A DNA stretch of 64,000 nucleotides from Paenisporosarcina indica. Lineage in GTDB: Bacteria; Bacillota; Bacilli; Bacillales_A; Planococcaceae. Of the stretch, positions 33,764 through 40,973 are shown one piece after another. The notes beneath the pieces are model-generated. The model did not search any database. It was given only the letters and a program-made list of their open reading frames with translations, and had not been told where the DNA came from. Made by a program: the position numbers and the translations under genes. Each line of letters opens with the position of its first letter. Positions within the stretch are counted from its first letter, which is position 1. Location of the stretch: NCBI RefSeq assembly GCF_001939075.1, contig NZ_MPTA01000002.1:372001-436000 (forward strand), written 5' to 3'.

Positions 33764-34202
33764 GAGGTGAATAAATATATCTGTCCCAATTTCTAACTTC
33801 TTCAACTCTGTGAATAATATTAATCAGTTTTGTTTTAATGACATGTTGAAAGTTAAGGTCAATAATATAACATATTTCATTATTTACTTTATGATTTTTA
33901 ATTACTAGTTCTGCTAATGCACTTTCATAGTCAATAAAGTTAGAAAATATCGTTTTGTAACACATAAGTGTCCATTCAATTCCATTATTACCAAACGGAA
34001 ATTCTCCAAATAATTTATCTATAATTTTTTCAGAATCCTCTTTTGATAAAATTTCTACTTCTTCTTCAGTTTCAGTATTCGGAAATAACTCATTAACTTC
34101 CTCTAAAACAGTTTCGTATTCTCTTTTTTCCTCTTCTTCTATCCCTTTTTGTTTTTGCTTGTCTAGCAATTCTTTTAAACGTTCCTTTTTATCCTTCACC
34201 AT
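33729..34202 (-). CDS. hypothetical protein, probably frameshifted at its 3' end
   Basis: About 157 aa as read, from the ATG at 34202 (AGGATGAAG just upstream; another ATG lies two codons earlier at 34208). The first 70 residues are Lys/Glu-rich and probably coiled coil (DKKERLKELLDKQKQKGIEE). The rest is folded, with an IIDLNFQHVIKTKLINIIHR stretch. The reading frame ends ...EFPSI, while a coherent continuation lies in the next frame (see 33617-33763). Family not recognised; size and context suggest an accessory gene such as an immunity protein, without proof. Confidence 0.6.
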   Translation of the reverse strand: MVKDKKERLKELLDKQKQKGIEEEEKREYETVLEEVNELFPNTETEEEVEILSKEDSEKIIDKLFGEFPFGNNGIEWTLMCYKTIFSNFIDYESALAELVIKNHKVNNEICYIIDLNFQHVIKTKLINIIHRVEEVRNWDRYIYSPQIKLIIEFPSI

Positions 34203-34248
34203 CTTCATCCTAACTATTTATTCGAGTGATATATCAATTCCATTTTTT

Positions 34249-34370
34249 CACTAACCTGCTTCTTTAGTTTAAGTGTAACATTTCAAAATGGATCGCCGAA
34301 ATCTACTTGATGTTTTGTGTTTAAAAATACCATCGAAATGATGGTATTTTTTAACAAAAGCACCCTTTAG
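34249..34370 (-). repeat. terminator-bearing repeat copy 9, long subtype
   Basis: CACTAACCTGCTTCTTTAGT, then the same 45-base insert as copy 3 with only a few changes, hairpin ATACCATC...GATGGTAT, and AAAAGCACCCTTTAGT. The TAG of the next gene is 5 bases away. Confidence 0.85.
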
Positions 34371-34375
34371 TAAAA

Positions 34376-34804
34376 CTAAGTTCTTCGATTTTTCCAATGC
34401 AGAATAAAAGCTATAACAATTAGTAAAATAATTAATATTGGTAGAACTTTTATAATTATATCCATCCAATGAAAAGGTGCTTTGTGGACATAGACTGCTT
34501 TTACCCATTGGTTATTTTCAACTTCGACAGCAATTGAAGTTTCAGTCAATTCTCCGTTTATTTCAAAATATCTTGTTCCTTTAGGATAAGCATTTGAAGC
34601 ATCTCCGTAGTAACTTCCAGTCATATCATTTGGTTTTGTCTTTACTTCTCCTAAATGCCGAACAATATCACTTTCCGAAATCTTTTCCTTAGTGACCTCG
34701 TAAACATTCCCTTTCCAAACAACAAAAGAATACGACCAACTTAGTGCCTGTACTGACGTAGTCGAAAATATTAAAAGAAAAAACAAAATAATTACCTTTT
34801 TCAT
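34376..34804 (-). CDS. exported small membrane protein, unknown
   Basis: A 142-aa protein from the ATG at 34804 (GGAGGAT upstream). A signal peptide (MKKVIILFFLLIFSTTSVQA) is followed by an extracellular beta-rich domain (SYSFVVWKGNVYEVTKE... FEINGELTETSIAVEVENNQW) and a C-terminal membrane segment with basic end (HWKNRRT). A type I topology sensor or adhesin-like shape. Family not recognised. Lies between repeat copies 9 and 10. Confidence 0.7.
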   Translation of the reverse strand: MKKVIILFFLLIFSTTSVQALSWSYSFVVWKGNVYEVTKEKISESDIVRHLGEVKTKPNDMTGSYYGDASNAYPKGTRYFEINGELTETSIAVEVENNQWVKAVYVHKAPFHWMDIIIKVLPILIILLIVIAFILHWKNRRT

Positions 34805-34891
34805 TAAAATATCCTCCAGCACTTTTATTTATTTTCCAAACTCCATCGTTATTTAAATACTTTGCCGTCCTGACAAAAACACCTTCTTGTG

Positions 34892-34965
34892 CAACTAACC
34901 TTCTGCGTTAGTTGAATAACTTCAACAATAAATGCGTTATCCTGTTGGATCAACGCACAGTTAAT
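34892..34965 (-). repeat. terminator-bearing repeat copy 10
   Basis: Left module CAACTAACCTTCTGCGTTAG is clear. The middle hairpin TGCGTT...AACGCA carries GATCC-type inner pairs. The right module is degenerate (GCACAGTTAATG). Confidence 0.75.
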
Positions 34966-35016
34966 GATTATGCCAACCTTCATTAGTCAATAGGCTAAGT
35001 CAGTAAAATAAGTAAG

Positions 35017-35547
35017 CTAAATAATCCTCATACGTCTTCCGTAGTTTAGAAGACTCTCATATGGATCTCCTTCTAACCCTAAAACTTTACAAAAAGCAGG
35101 CTCTGTTTTAATTCCTTGTATTTTTAACTTTATTACTTCAGCTCTCATGTTGGGTATCTGCTTCAATAAGGAGTTTTCAATTATCATATGGAGATAAGCA
35201 TACTGTTCTTTTATGGTCTGAGGTTGAGCAAATAATTCAAATTCAAAACCGCCAAAAATAAAATTTGCTTTAACTACTAAAACTTCTCTAATTACAAGTC
35301 TTTTTATATTGAAATTCTCTTTATCACCATACAATGTTTCCACCATTTTTTCATACGGCAGGAAGTCATTAACTTCCATAATAATATCTAAGTCGGAACC
35401 TACTATATCAATTCCTAGGGGAAACGTACCACAAAGTGTAGGTTTATACTCAGATAAGTTTTGCATTATTCCTAAATTACTAATAGCCTCAAAAGCATGA
35501 ATTTGTTTTTCGTTCCCTAATTGTAAATAATCTATATTATCGAACAT
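35017..35547 (-). CDS. DUF4269 protein, nucleotidyltransferase fold
   Basis: A 176-aa protein. TLCGTFPLGIDIVGSDLDIIMEV (residues 37-59) has the GS-x-x-DxD arrangement of minimal nucleotidyltransferases. The later KANFIFGGFEFELFAQPQTIKEQYAYLHM and TEPAFCKVLGLEGDPYESLL are typical of DUF4269. GGAGG lies 6 bases before the ATG. Substrate unknown. A metal-binding Asp pair is intact. Confidence 0.85.
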   Translation of the reverse strand: MFDNIDYLQLGNEKQIHAFEAISNLGIMQNLSEYKPTLCGTFPLGIDIVGSDLDIIMEVNDFLPYEKMVETLYGDKENFNIKRLVIREVLVVKANFIFGGFEFELFAQPQTIKEQYAYLHMIIENSLLKQIPNMRAEVIKLKIQGIKTEPAFCKVLGLEGDPYESLLNYGRRMRII

Positions 35548-35617
35548 TCAAGCCCTCCAAAGGTTAAGGTAAATTTTAATTTTAATTTTTTTATCATAAT
35601 ATTATAAATTCCTTAAT

Positions 35618-35642
35618 TAACTATCCCGCCCCGTTAGTTGCA
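35618..35642 (-). repeat. terminator-bearing repeat copy 11, partial
   Basis: Left module only: TTAACTATCCCGCCCCGTTA followed by GTTGCAGTAAGC. Nothing gene-like lies between here and copy 12; a hairpin AGCATTTC...GGAATGCT with T-run at about 35826-35856 is the only other structure. Confidence 0.6.
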
Positions 35643-35878
35643 GTAAGCTTAACCTCACAAATATGAATAAATATTAGTATTCATTCATTTTCCCCTTGAT
35701 CAATGATTCATAAGGATTAATATACATACTGCAAAAACATACATCAATTAATTGCCAGAAACCGTTTTATCGATTTTTATTGTAAGGTTATTGTTATAGA
35801 AATATACTTTTATTTTTTGACAAAGATAAAAAGCATTCCTATTACAAAGAAATGCTCGATAAATTTTCACCACCTGTA

Positions 35879-35943
35879 ACCTAACCTACCCATTAGTCAA
35901 AAAAAGAGCGTTAATCATTCGCAGATTAACGCTCCCAGTAGTT
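35879..35943 (-). repeat. terminator-bearing repeat copy 12
   Basis: CCTAACCTACCCATTAGTCA, then an 11-bp stem AGAGCGTTAATC...GATTAACGCTC with TTTTTTT on the minus strand, then CCAGTAGTTG. A clear terminator about 22 bases downstream of the YitT gene. Confidence 0.85.
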
Positions 35944-35964
35944 GTGTTGTTATCTTCTTTTATA

Positions 35965-36834
35965 TTAATGAATATCGGATTTTTTGAACTTACCTCCACT
36001 GACTTCTGCAACTTCATATACCGTAACAAATGCATTGGCGTCAATTTCGTTAATAATTTCTTTCAATTTACTTTCTTCTAAACGATTAATTACACAAGTG
36101 ATTTCTTTATATTGTTCATTTGAATAACTGCCATGAACAATATTATAAGTTGCTCCACGTCCTAAGCGTTCACGAATTGTCTCTACCATTATTTCGGGTT
36201 GAGTCGTAATGATTTTAAAGGTTTTTGAACCGCTTAAACCTTCTTCAACGATGTGAATAACTTTAGAAGCGATAAAGTAAGCGATTGCCGATAAAATAGC
36301 CCCTTGAAAACCGAAGACTATCGAGACAACAATAAAGACAAAAACGTTTAAAAATAAGATGAGATCGCTTGTTCCAAAAGGTAACTTTCTTGAAAGCAGT
36401 ACAGCCAGCATATCAATTCCATCTAAGGCGCCGCCATTTCTTAATGCTAACCCCATTCCGAAACCAATAACAATACCACCGACAACGGTGACTAACAATG
36501 TATCTCCATGAATGATGGTTGGTACATGATGCATAAGCATTGTACCAACTGCTAATGATGCAATTCCAAGCACCGAGTATATAGCAAAACTTTTACCGAT
36601 TTGTTTATATCCCAAAAATACGAACGGGATATTCAGAACAGCAATAAGAGCTCCTAAAGGCAACCCGAATAATTGTGAGCCTACAATACTAAGGCCTGTC
36701 ACACCACCATCTGATACGTTATTTGGAATTAATACCGCTTCTAGTCCATATGAAGTAATAAAGCCTCCAATAATGACTAATAATCCCCGGGCAATGATTT
36801 TAAGCATATTGGTTTTTTGCTTTGCCTTTCCCAT
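35965..36834 (-). CDS. YitT family membrane protein
   Basis: A 289-aa protein with five to six N-terminal membrane segments (YitT_membrane domain, GGFITSYGLEAVLIPNNVSDGG near the start, GMGLALRNGGALDGIDMLA mid-way) and a soluble C-terminal DUF2179 domain (about 210-280: FKIITTQPEIMVETIRERLG). Function of the family is unknown; several paralogues are usual in Bacillales. GGGGGA is 5 bases before the ATG at 36834. Confidence 0.9.
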   Translation of the reverse strand: MGKAKQKTNMLKIIARGLLVIIGGFITSYGLEAVLIPNNVSDGGVTGLSIVGSQLFGLPLGALIAVLNIPFVFLGYKQIGKSFAIYSVLGIASLAVGTMLMHHVPTIIHGDTLLVTVVGGIVIGFGMGLALRNGGALDGIDMLAVLLSRKLPFGTSDLILFLNVFVFIVVSIVFGFQGAILSAIAYFIASKVIHIVEEGLSGSKTFKIITTQPEIMVETIRERLGRGATYNIVHGSYSNEQYKEITCVINRLEESKLKEIINEIDANAFVTVYEVAEVSGGKFKKSDIH

Positions 36835-36964
36835 CAAATTCCCCCTGGCTTAAACTACACGCTAGATACCATAATTTATTTTCAAATAATTTTATCATAC
36901 TAGTAGACTTTAGAGCCATAACTTCGCCTAAAAATGACCTGATTCCTCTTATCTCGCTGTCTTT

Positions 36965-37063
36965 CTATTCAATATAATTCACCTTATTTAGTAATGAAAG
37001 TGACTCTTCCATTTGAACTTCCATTTCTTCAATTATATCTTTAAGCATTACTTGAATACTCAT
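36965..37063 (-). CDS. possible 32-aa acidic peptide
   Basis: The ATG at 37063 has AAGGTGAT 7 bases upstream and opens 32 codons, MSIQVMLKDIIEEMEVQMEE then SLSLLNKVNYIE. It is acidic and helical, vaguely Spo0E-like in size but without the SxxxD signature. Too short to be sure. Confidence 0.35.
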   Translation of the reverse strand: MSIQVMLKDIIEEMEVQMEESLSLLNKVNYIE

Positions 37064-37122
37064 AGTATAGATCACCTTCCATTTTTCTAGTGATATCATA
37101 AAGTTAATCAACATTTTATTAT

Positions 37123-37764
37123 CTAATTTTGAAGTATAAATACAATAATTATTAGAAGGTTCCAAATGCCATGGAGAATAATTGGAATTAATAATCTATT
37201 TGTTCGATAATAAATATATGAATAAATGATTGCGTGCATAAATAACATTAGAAAACTGGAAGAAGACACAGGCAGATGAACAGTTGAGAAAATTAATGAC
37301 GAGAAAATAGATCCAAATAGAATATTGAATCTCTTGGAAGATACTTTAAATAATATCCTTCTAAATATTAACTCTTCCAAAATTGGTGTTATTAAAACAG
37401 TATGAATAATAGCTAGGGGGAGAAATTTAAAAATAGTGTTTATATCGGAAAGGTTTTCGTTAGATGTGTAAAATACGACAGATGGTAATAATGCAATGAC
37501 TATAGTTACAACTATATCTAATATCACTCCCATGATGATTACTAATAAAGATTTTTGAACAGTTGATTTTTTTGTCTCAAAGGCAGCTATTTTCAAGTCA
37601 TTTCTTAATAGATGTAATACAGATATTAATATTGTAGAGATAAGAACTAAATCGAAAAGTATGACTAACACATCATCTGCATATTTGAAATTATTTTTAA
37701 ATAACGTTCCTAAAAGTGTAAAACCAAAATAGATTAACAATGCATATAATTGGTTTTTTTTCAT
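37123..37764 (-). CDS. CPBP (CAAX) family intramembrane metalloprotease
   Basis: A 213-aa membrane protein with about six segments. The first protease motif EELIFRR (residues about 130-136, in PILEELIFRRILF) is intact. The second, with a conserved His, is FSTVHLPVSS, and the last is IPIILHGIWNLL. Some members process prenylated or bacteriocin-like peptides; most are uncharacterised. GGGGAGGAATAA precedes the ATG. Confidence 0.88.
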   Translation of the reverse strand: MKKNQLYALLIYFGFTLLGTLFKNNFKYADDVLVILFDLVLISTILISVLHLLRNDLKIAAFETKKSTVQKSLLVIIMGVILDIVVTIVIALLPSVVFYTSNENLSDINTIFKFLPLAIIHTVLITPILEELIFRRILFKVSSKRFNILFGSIFSSLIFSTVHLPVSSSSFLMLFMHAIIYSYIYYRTNRLLIPIILHGIWNLLIIIVFILQN

Positions 37765-37800
37765 TTATTCCTCCCCTAAACCAGTTGTGCAATTAAGCTT

Positions 37801-37965
37801 TCACATTGGATTTATGCACCTTTTAATAACAAATCAGATTCCCAAGATCTGGACTATTTCAAAAAATTGCATGAACTATTTTTAGTTTTCATTAATAAAC
37901 ATTCAGAAACTATCGGCTGGTTTCGTTTAAGCGAAAACCTTCACAATGTTTATAATTCAGAAAAA
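37801..37965 (+). pseudogene. possible coding remnant, plus strand
   Basis: A plus-strand frame (open from 37783 to 38019) has protein-like composition in this part: YFKKLHELFLVFINKHSETI, GWFRLSENLHNVYNSEKLK. It has no start codon, and its 3' part overlaps the cysteine hydrolase gene on the other strand. It may be a fragment of a lost gene. Family not recognised. Confidence 0.25.
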
Positions 37966-38493
37966 CTAAAAGTTGAATTTGATGTCATTACTAGGATTAA
38001 CATCGGCAAACCAACGTAACACACCGTTGTGGTGATTAATAATCTGTTGGTCAGTTAATTCCTCCGAATCCCACGTACTATGTGTATCGGAAACTAAAGT
38101 TACCTTATATCCCATACTAAAAGCCCTTCTACAAGTAGTATCAACACAAGCTTCTGTTTGAATTCCTGTAATAATCAGATGTTCAATACCTTGTTTTTTC
38201 AATTCCTCATCTAAAGAGGTATTAAAAAATGAATCTGGGGTTGATTTATGAATGATTATATCTTCTTTTTGTGGGGTTATAGCAGAATGAATGTTCCATC
38301 CCATTGCACCATACTCCAATGGATGCCCTACTGATCCATTGTGCTGCACATAAAAAATCGGTGTATTAGTTAATCGTGCTTGGATTAATAAATCTTTTAA
38401 TATCTGAAGCAATGTGTCTCCCATATAGACAACATTCCCTTCTTGGAACATCCCGTTTTGTACATCAATAACTAACAGTGCTTTCTTTGTCAT
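37966..38493 (-). CDS. isochorismatase-family cysteine hydrolase 2
   Basis: A 175-aa paralogue of the protein at 25703-26260. Catalytic Asp in LLVIDVQNGMF, Cys in ITGIQTEACVDTTCRRA, and the Lys region around HKSTPDSFF. AAGGAGAG lies upstream of the ATG. Substrate unknown. This gene is not directly followed by a recognisable repeat copy. Confidence 0.88.
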   Translation of the reverse strand: MTKKALLVIDVQNGMFQEGNVVYMGDTLLQILKDLLIQARLTNTPIFYVQHNGSVGHPLEYGAMGWNIHSAITPQKEDIIIHKSTPDSFFNTSLDEELKKQGIEHLIITGIQTEACVDTTCRRAFSMGYKVTLVSDTHSTWDSEELTDQQIINHHNGVLRWFADVNPSNDIKFNF

Positions 38494-38560
38494 AATTCTC
38501 TCCTTTCAGTTAAACTTACGTTCGTTTGTGATCTAATTAGAATTTAATATATTCCTCTTA

Positions 38561-38643
38561 TTGAATTAACCTGACGCGCTAGTTCTATAAGTTCTATAGA
38601 AATAGCGTTAATTCCTTCCAATTCAATATCCGATAGTTGAATC
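38561..38643 (-). repeat. terminator-bearing repeat copy 13
   Basis: TTGAATTAACCTGACGCGCT at the left with AGTTCTATAAG, and a degenerate right module (CCGATAGTTGAATC). The middle carries GCGTTAATTCC but only a weak hairpin. Confidence 0.7.
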
Positions 38644-38654
38644 AAAAATTCATC

Positions 38655-39524
38655 TTACTGTTTTTCATTTAAGTCGTTAATTAATTGAATAGCTTCCTCT
38701 ACATTTGATACATCAAAAATTTCCACGTTTGCCTTTAGTTCGTTTTGAATTTCCGCTACTTCTACCGCATTTTCACTAGGAATAATCATAAATGGAATAC
38801 CAGATTTTTCAGCGATTTGTATTTTTTCTTTCATGTACCCGACAGGTAAGACATCTCCCTTTTCATTAATTGCTCCAGTAACAGCAATTGGTATTTGATT
38901 TTTCAAATCGCCTCGCTTGTATAACCCAGACAGCACTAAGCTAAGCCCAGAACTATCTCCACCAATTTGTTTCCGACTAAAAAATTCATCGAGCCATTCA
39001 TCTTCTTGTCCTAAATACTTTTTCACATTATCTTCTGTCTCTTCTATTGGCTCTTTTTGGAGATGAAGCCACAATAGTAGTTGACTATTTTTAACTCCAT
39101 AGATCATACGATTATTAAGTTTAGTAATCGTTAATACATCACCATTCTGTGTTGCTAAAATTTCTTCGTTATCATGTTTGTTCCTTAAAGTCACCTTATT
39201 AACCGCTAACAAATAGATTCCTGAATCTTCTATCGCTTGTGTTGGTTCTACATACAAGTTGGCCAAGTGTGATGGTGTTGTGTATCCTAGAAGTAGAAAC
39301 TCATAGCTAAATAGAAGGAATAAAATGATTATAGCAATTGAAGTTTTTCGTTTGCTCGCACGTCTTTTTCGAAATACGATCAATGTAAGCAGCAAAATTA
39401 CTAAGCCGATAAACAATATACATAGAAACATCAATTCATTAATAACATCTTGAAGATAGAAAAATAGAAATACAAGATAGAAAAGAATTGTTAAAATGAT
39501 AGTTACGACACTTGGTTTAATCAT
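38655..39524 (-). CDS. membrane-anchored Lon-like (S16) peptidase
   Basis: A 289-aa protein with three N-terminal membrane segments (about residues 5-25, 28-50, 62-82), then a soluble part with an S16 Lon proteolytic domain but no ATPase. The Ser is in GGDSSGLSLVLSGLY and the Lys of the dyad in GYMKEKIQIAEKSG, followed by FMIIPSENA. Stand-alone Lon-like domains are known in Bacillales, often with a PDZ domain; here the PDZ region is short or absent. Substrate unknown. Confidence 0.8.
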   Translation of the reverse strand: MIKPSVVTIILTILFYLVFLFFYLQDVINELMFLCILFIGLVILLLTLIVFRKRRASKRKTSIAIIILFLLFSYEFLLLGYTTPSHLANLYVEPTQAIEDSGIYLLAVNKVTLRNKHDNEEILATQNGDVLTITKLNNRMIYGVKNSQLLLWLHLQKEPIEETEDNVKKYLGQEDEWLDEFFSRKQIGGDSSGLSLVLSGLYKRGDLKNQIPIAVTGAINEKGDVLPVGYMKEKIQIAEKSGIPFMIIPSENAVEVAEIQNELKANVEIFDVSNVEEAIQLINDLNEKQ

Positions 39525-39561
39525 TAAGCCCCTACCCTTATATGTTTTTATTAAGCCATCT

Positions 39562-39645
39562 TCAATTAAACTGCTGCGTTAGTTCAATAAGTTCAACAAA
39601 AAAAGCGTTAATCCTTCTTGGGACCAAACGCTCCGTCTGTTAAAA
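39562..39645 (-). repeat. terminator-bearing repeat copy 14
   Basis: CAATTAAACTGCTGCGTTAG at the left, then TTCAATAAGTTCAACAAAAA, stem AGCGTTAATCC...GGACCAAACGCT with TTTTTTT on the minus strand, and CCGTCTGTTAAAAG at the right. Confidence 0.83.
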
Positions 39646-39718
39646 GAGAACTATTTAAAAAATATTAGGAACAGGAAATATAATTTTTTGCATTTAAATT
39701 GTCCTGAAAACTCACCTA

Positions 39719-39847
39719 TTATACTTCTAACTTCATGACTTCATTGCCATCGGACAAAGAGAATTTATTGTACTTATTTGCGACTAATAAAATCTCCTTT
39801 TTCATTTGATGGTTCAATTTCATCATTCGAAATTTGCATAGCCACAT
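39719..39847 (-). CDS. possible truncated Spo0E-like peptide
   Basis: A 42-codon frame from ATG 39847; residues from about 17 read KEILLVANKYNKFSLSDGNE followed by VMKLEV and TAA. Spacing resembles Spo0E-type aspartyl-phosphate phosphatases, but the family signature (SxxLD) would fall at or after the stop. Probably a short or broken Spo0E relative. Internal ATGs make the start uncertain. Confidence 0.35.
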   Translation of the reverse strand: MWLCKFRMMKLNHQMKKEILLVANKYNKFSLSDGNEVMKLEV

Positions 39848-39863
39848 TAAGTCTATATCCACC

Positions 39864-40700
39864 CTACCGATGAACAGTATTTCCCTCTACGGGTTCCACT
39901 AAAAATGGCGCATACATTGTAATTGCATGGTTTTCCGTAATGAACTCATCGTCAATGCATTCTTGATTCATATTATATACTTCCCGGTAAATGGTATTGT
40001 GCCGGACATATCCTCCCCATTGTTCAAGAGTAAATGAATGGTCTTTTTCATAAACTTTGTACGTCTTCGTTGCGGTTTTACTTGATCGCCATTCTCCAAC
40101 CAATGATAAATCGGTTACATACACCACCAATTGATATGGTTCATTTGTTTCATTTTTGATTTGAAGATCCAAATAGTTATAGGCACAGGTAGCACCGCTT
40201 CCAAATGGTTGACTGCGTTTAGAATCTGGAAAGACGTCATAGCTATGACGGTATCTTTCAGTTACTGTAAGGGGGGTATGTAATGTCATCCAGTAAATCA
40301 GATTTGATAGTTGGCATAATCCCCCGCCCAGACCCGATTGAACTTTCCCATAATGTAAAATCATCCCGTCAACATACCCTTTTCGCTTCGACGTACTCCC
40401 GATTAGACGCCAATATGAAAATGTTTCTCCTGGTTGAATGATGATGCTGTTCAAACTCTTTGCAGCAAGCTTTAAATTTATGATTTTATTATATTGCATC
40501 TGCATGTCTATATCTTTTAACTGGCGCAACAGAGGGGTCTTATGTTTAAAGATGACATTTGGCAAAGGAATATTATTACTTTTTCTTCTGGCATATTTTT
40601 TCTCATCAAATGCCCATTGAGCATACCGTTTTATTCGATAGAATTTTTTCCCTAAGTAAATGCGGAAATCGCTTCTTCTAATTGGTTGCAGTGATTTCAT
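39864..40700 (-). CDS. VanW family protein
   Basis: A 278-aa protein. The VanW domain is clear: IIQPGETFSYWRLIGSTSKR, then GGGLCQLSNLIYWMTLHTPL and ERYRHSYDVFPDSKRSQPFG. No signal peptide is evident. VanW proteins accompany some vancomycin-resistance clusters, but most, including this one without van neighbours, have unknown function. AAGGAG precedes the ATG. Confidence 0.9.
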   Translation of the reverse strand: MKSLQPIRRSDFRIYLGKKFYRIKRYAQWAFDEKKYARRKSNNIPLPNVIFKHKTPLLRQLKDIDMQMQYNKIINLKLAAKSLNSIIIQPGETFSYWRLIGSTSKRKGYVDGMILHYGKVQSGLGGGLCQLSNLIYWMTLHTPLTVTERYRHSYDVFPDSKRSQPFGSGATCAYNYLDLQIKNETNEPYQLVVYVTDLSLVGEWRSSKTATKTYKVYEKDHSFTLEQWGGYVRHNTIYREVYNMNQECIDDEFITENHAITMYAPFLVEPVEGNTVHR

Positions 40701-40783
40701 AACGGTCTCCTTTTCAGAGAATGATAGATTTTATCCCTATGTAATTCTAATAAATCTCATATTTAACCTTTAATACAACCAAA

Positions 40784-40822
40784 AAACCGATAGGAAACAG
40801 ATTCCGTTTCCTATCGAAAAAC
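40784..40822 (-). terminator. terminator between VanW and lipoprotein genes
   Basis: CGATAGGAAAC and GTTTCCTATCG form a perfect 11-bp stem, followed on the minus strand by GGTTTTTTGG. It lies about 150 bases downstream of the lipoprotein stop, beyond repeat copy 15. Confidence 0.85.
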
Positions 40823-40940
40823 TGTTGCTTGTTGCCCGTTACAATATTGGTACTTTTCTTTTTCTGATTCAATTTTGCCTTTCCAGTACAAAGAATCGAT
40901 CCGCAAATCGACTATTGAGAGTCATGAATAATTGATTTTA

Positions 40941-40966
40941 TTTAGCTATTGCACTCGTTAGCTTAA
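40941..40966 (-). repeat. terminator-bearing repeat copy 15, partial
   Basis: Right module only: TAGCTATTGCACTCGTTAGC followed by TTAACAAG. It lies about 8 bases from the stop codon of the lipoprotein gene. Confidence 0.6.
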
Positions 40967-40973
40967 CAAGGGG

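Noticed and set aside
27483-40966. Possible CRISPR array
   Set aside because: The repeats are hundreds to thousands of bases apart and separated by genes, and no cas genes are present; the copies are imperfect and hairpin-containing.
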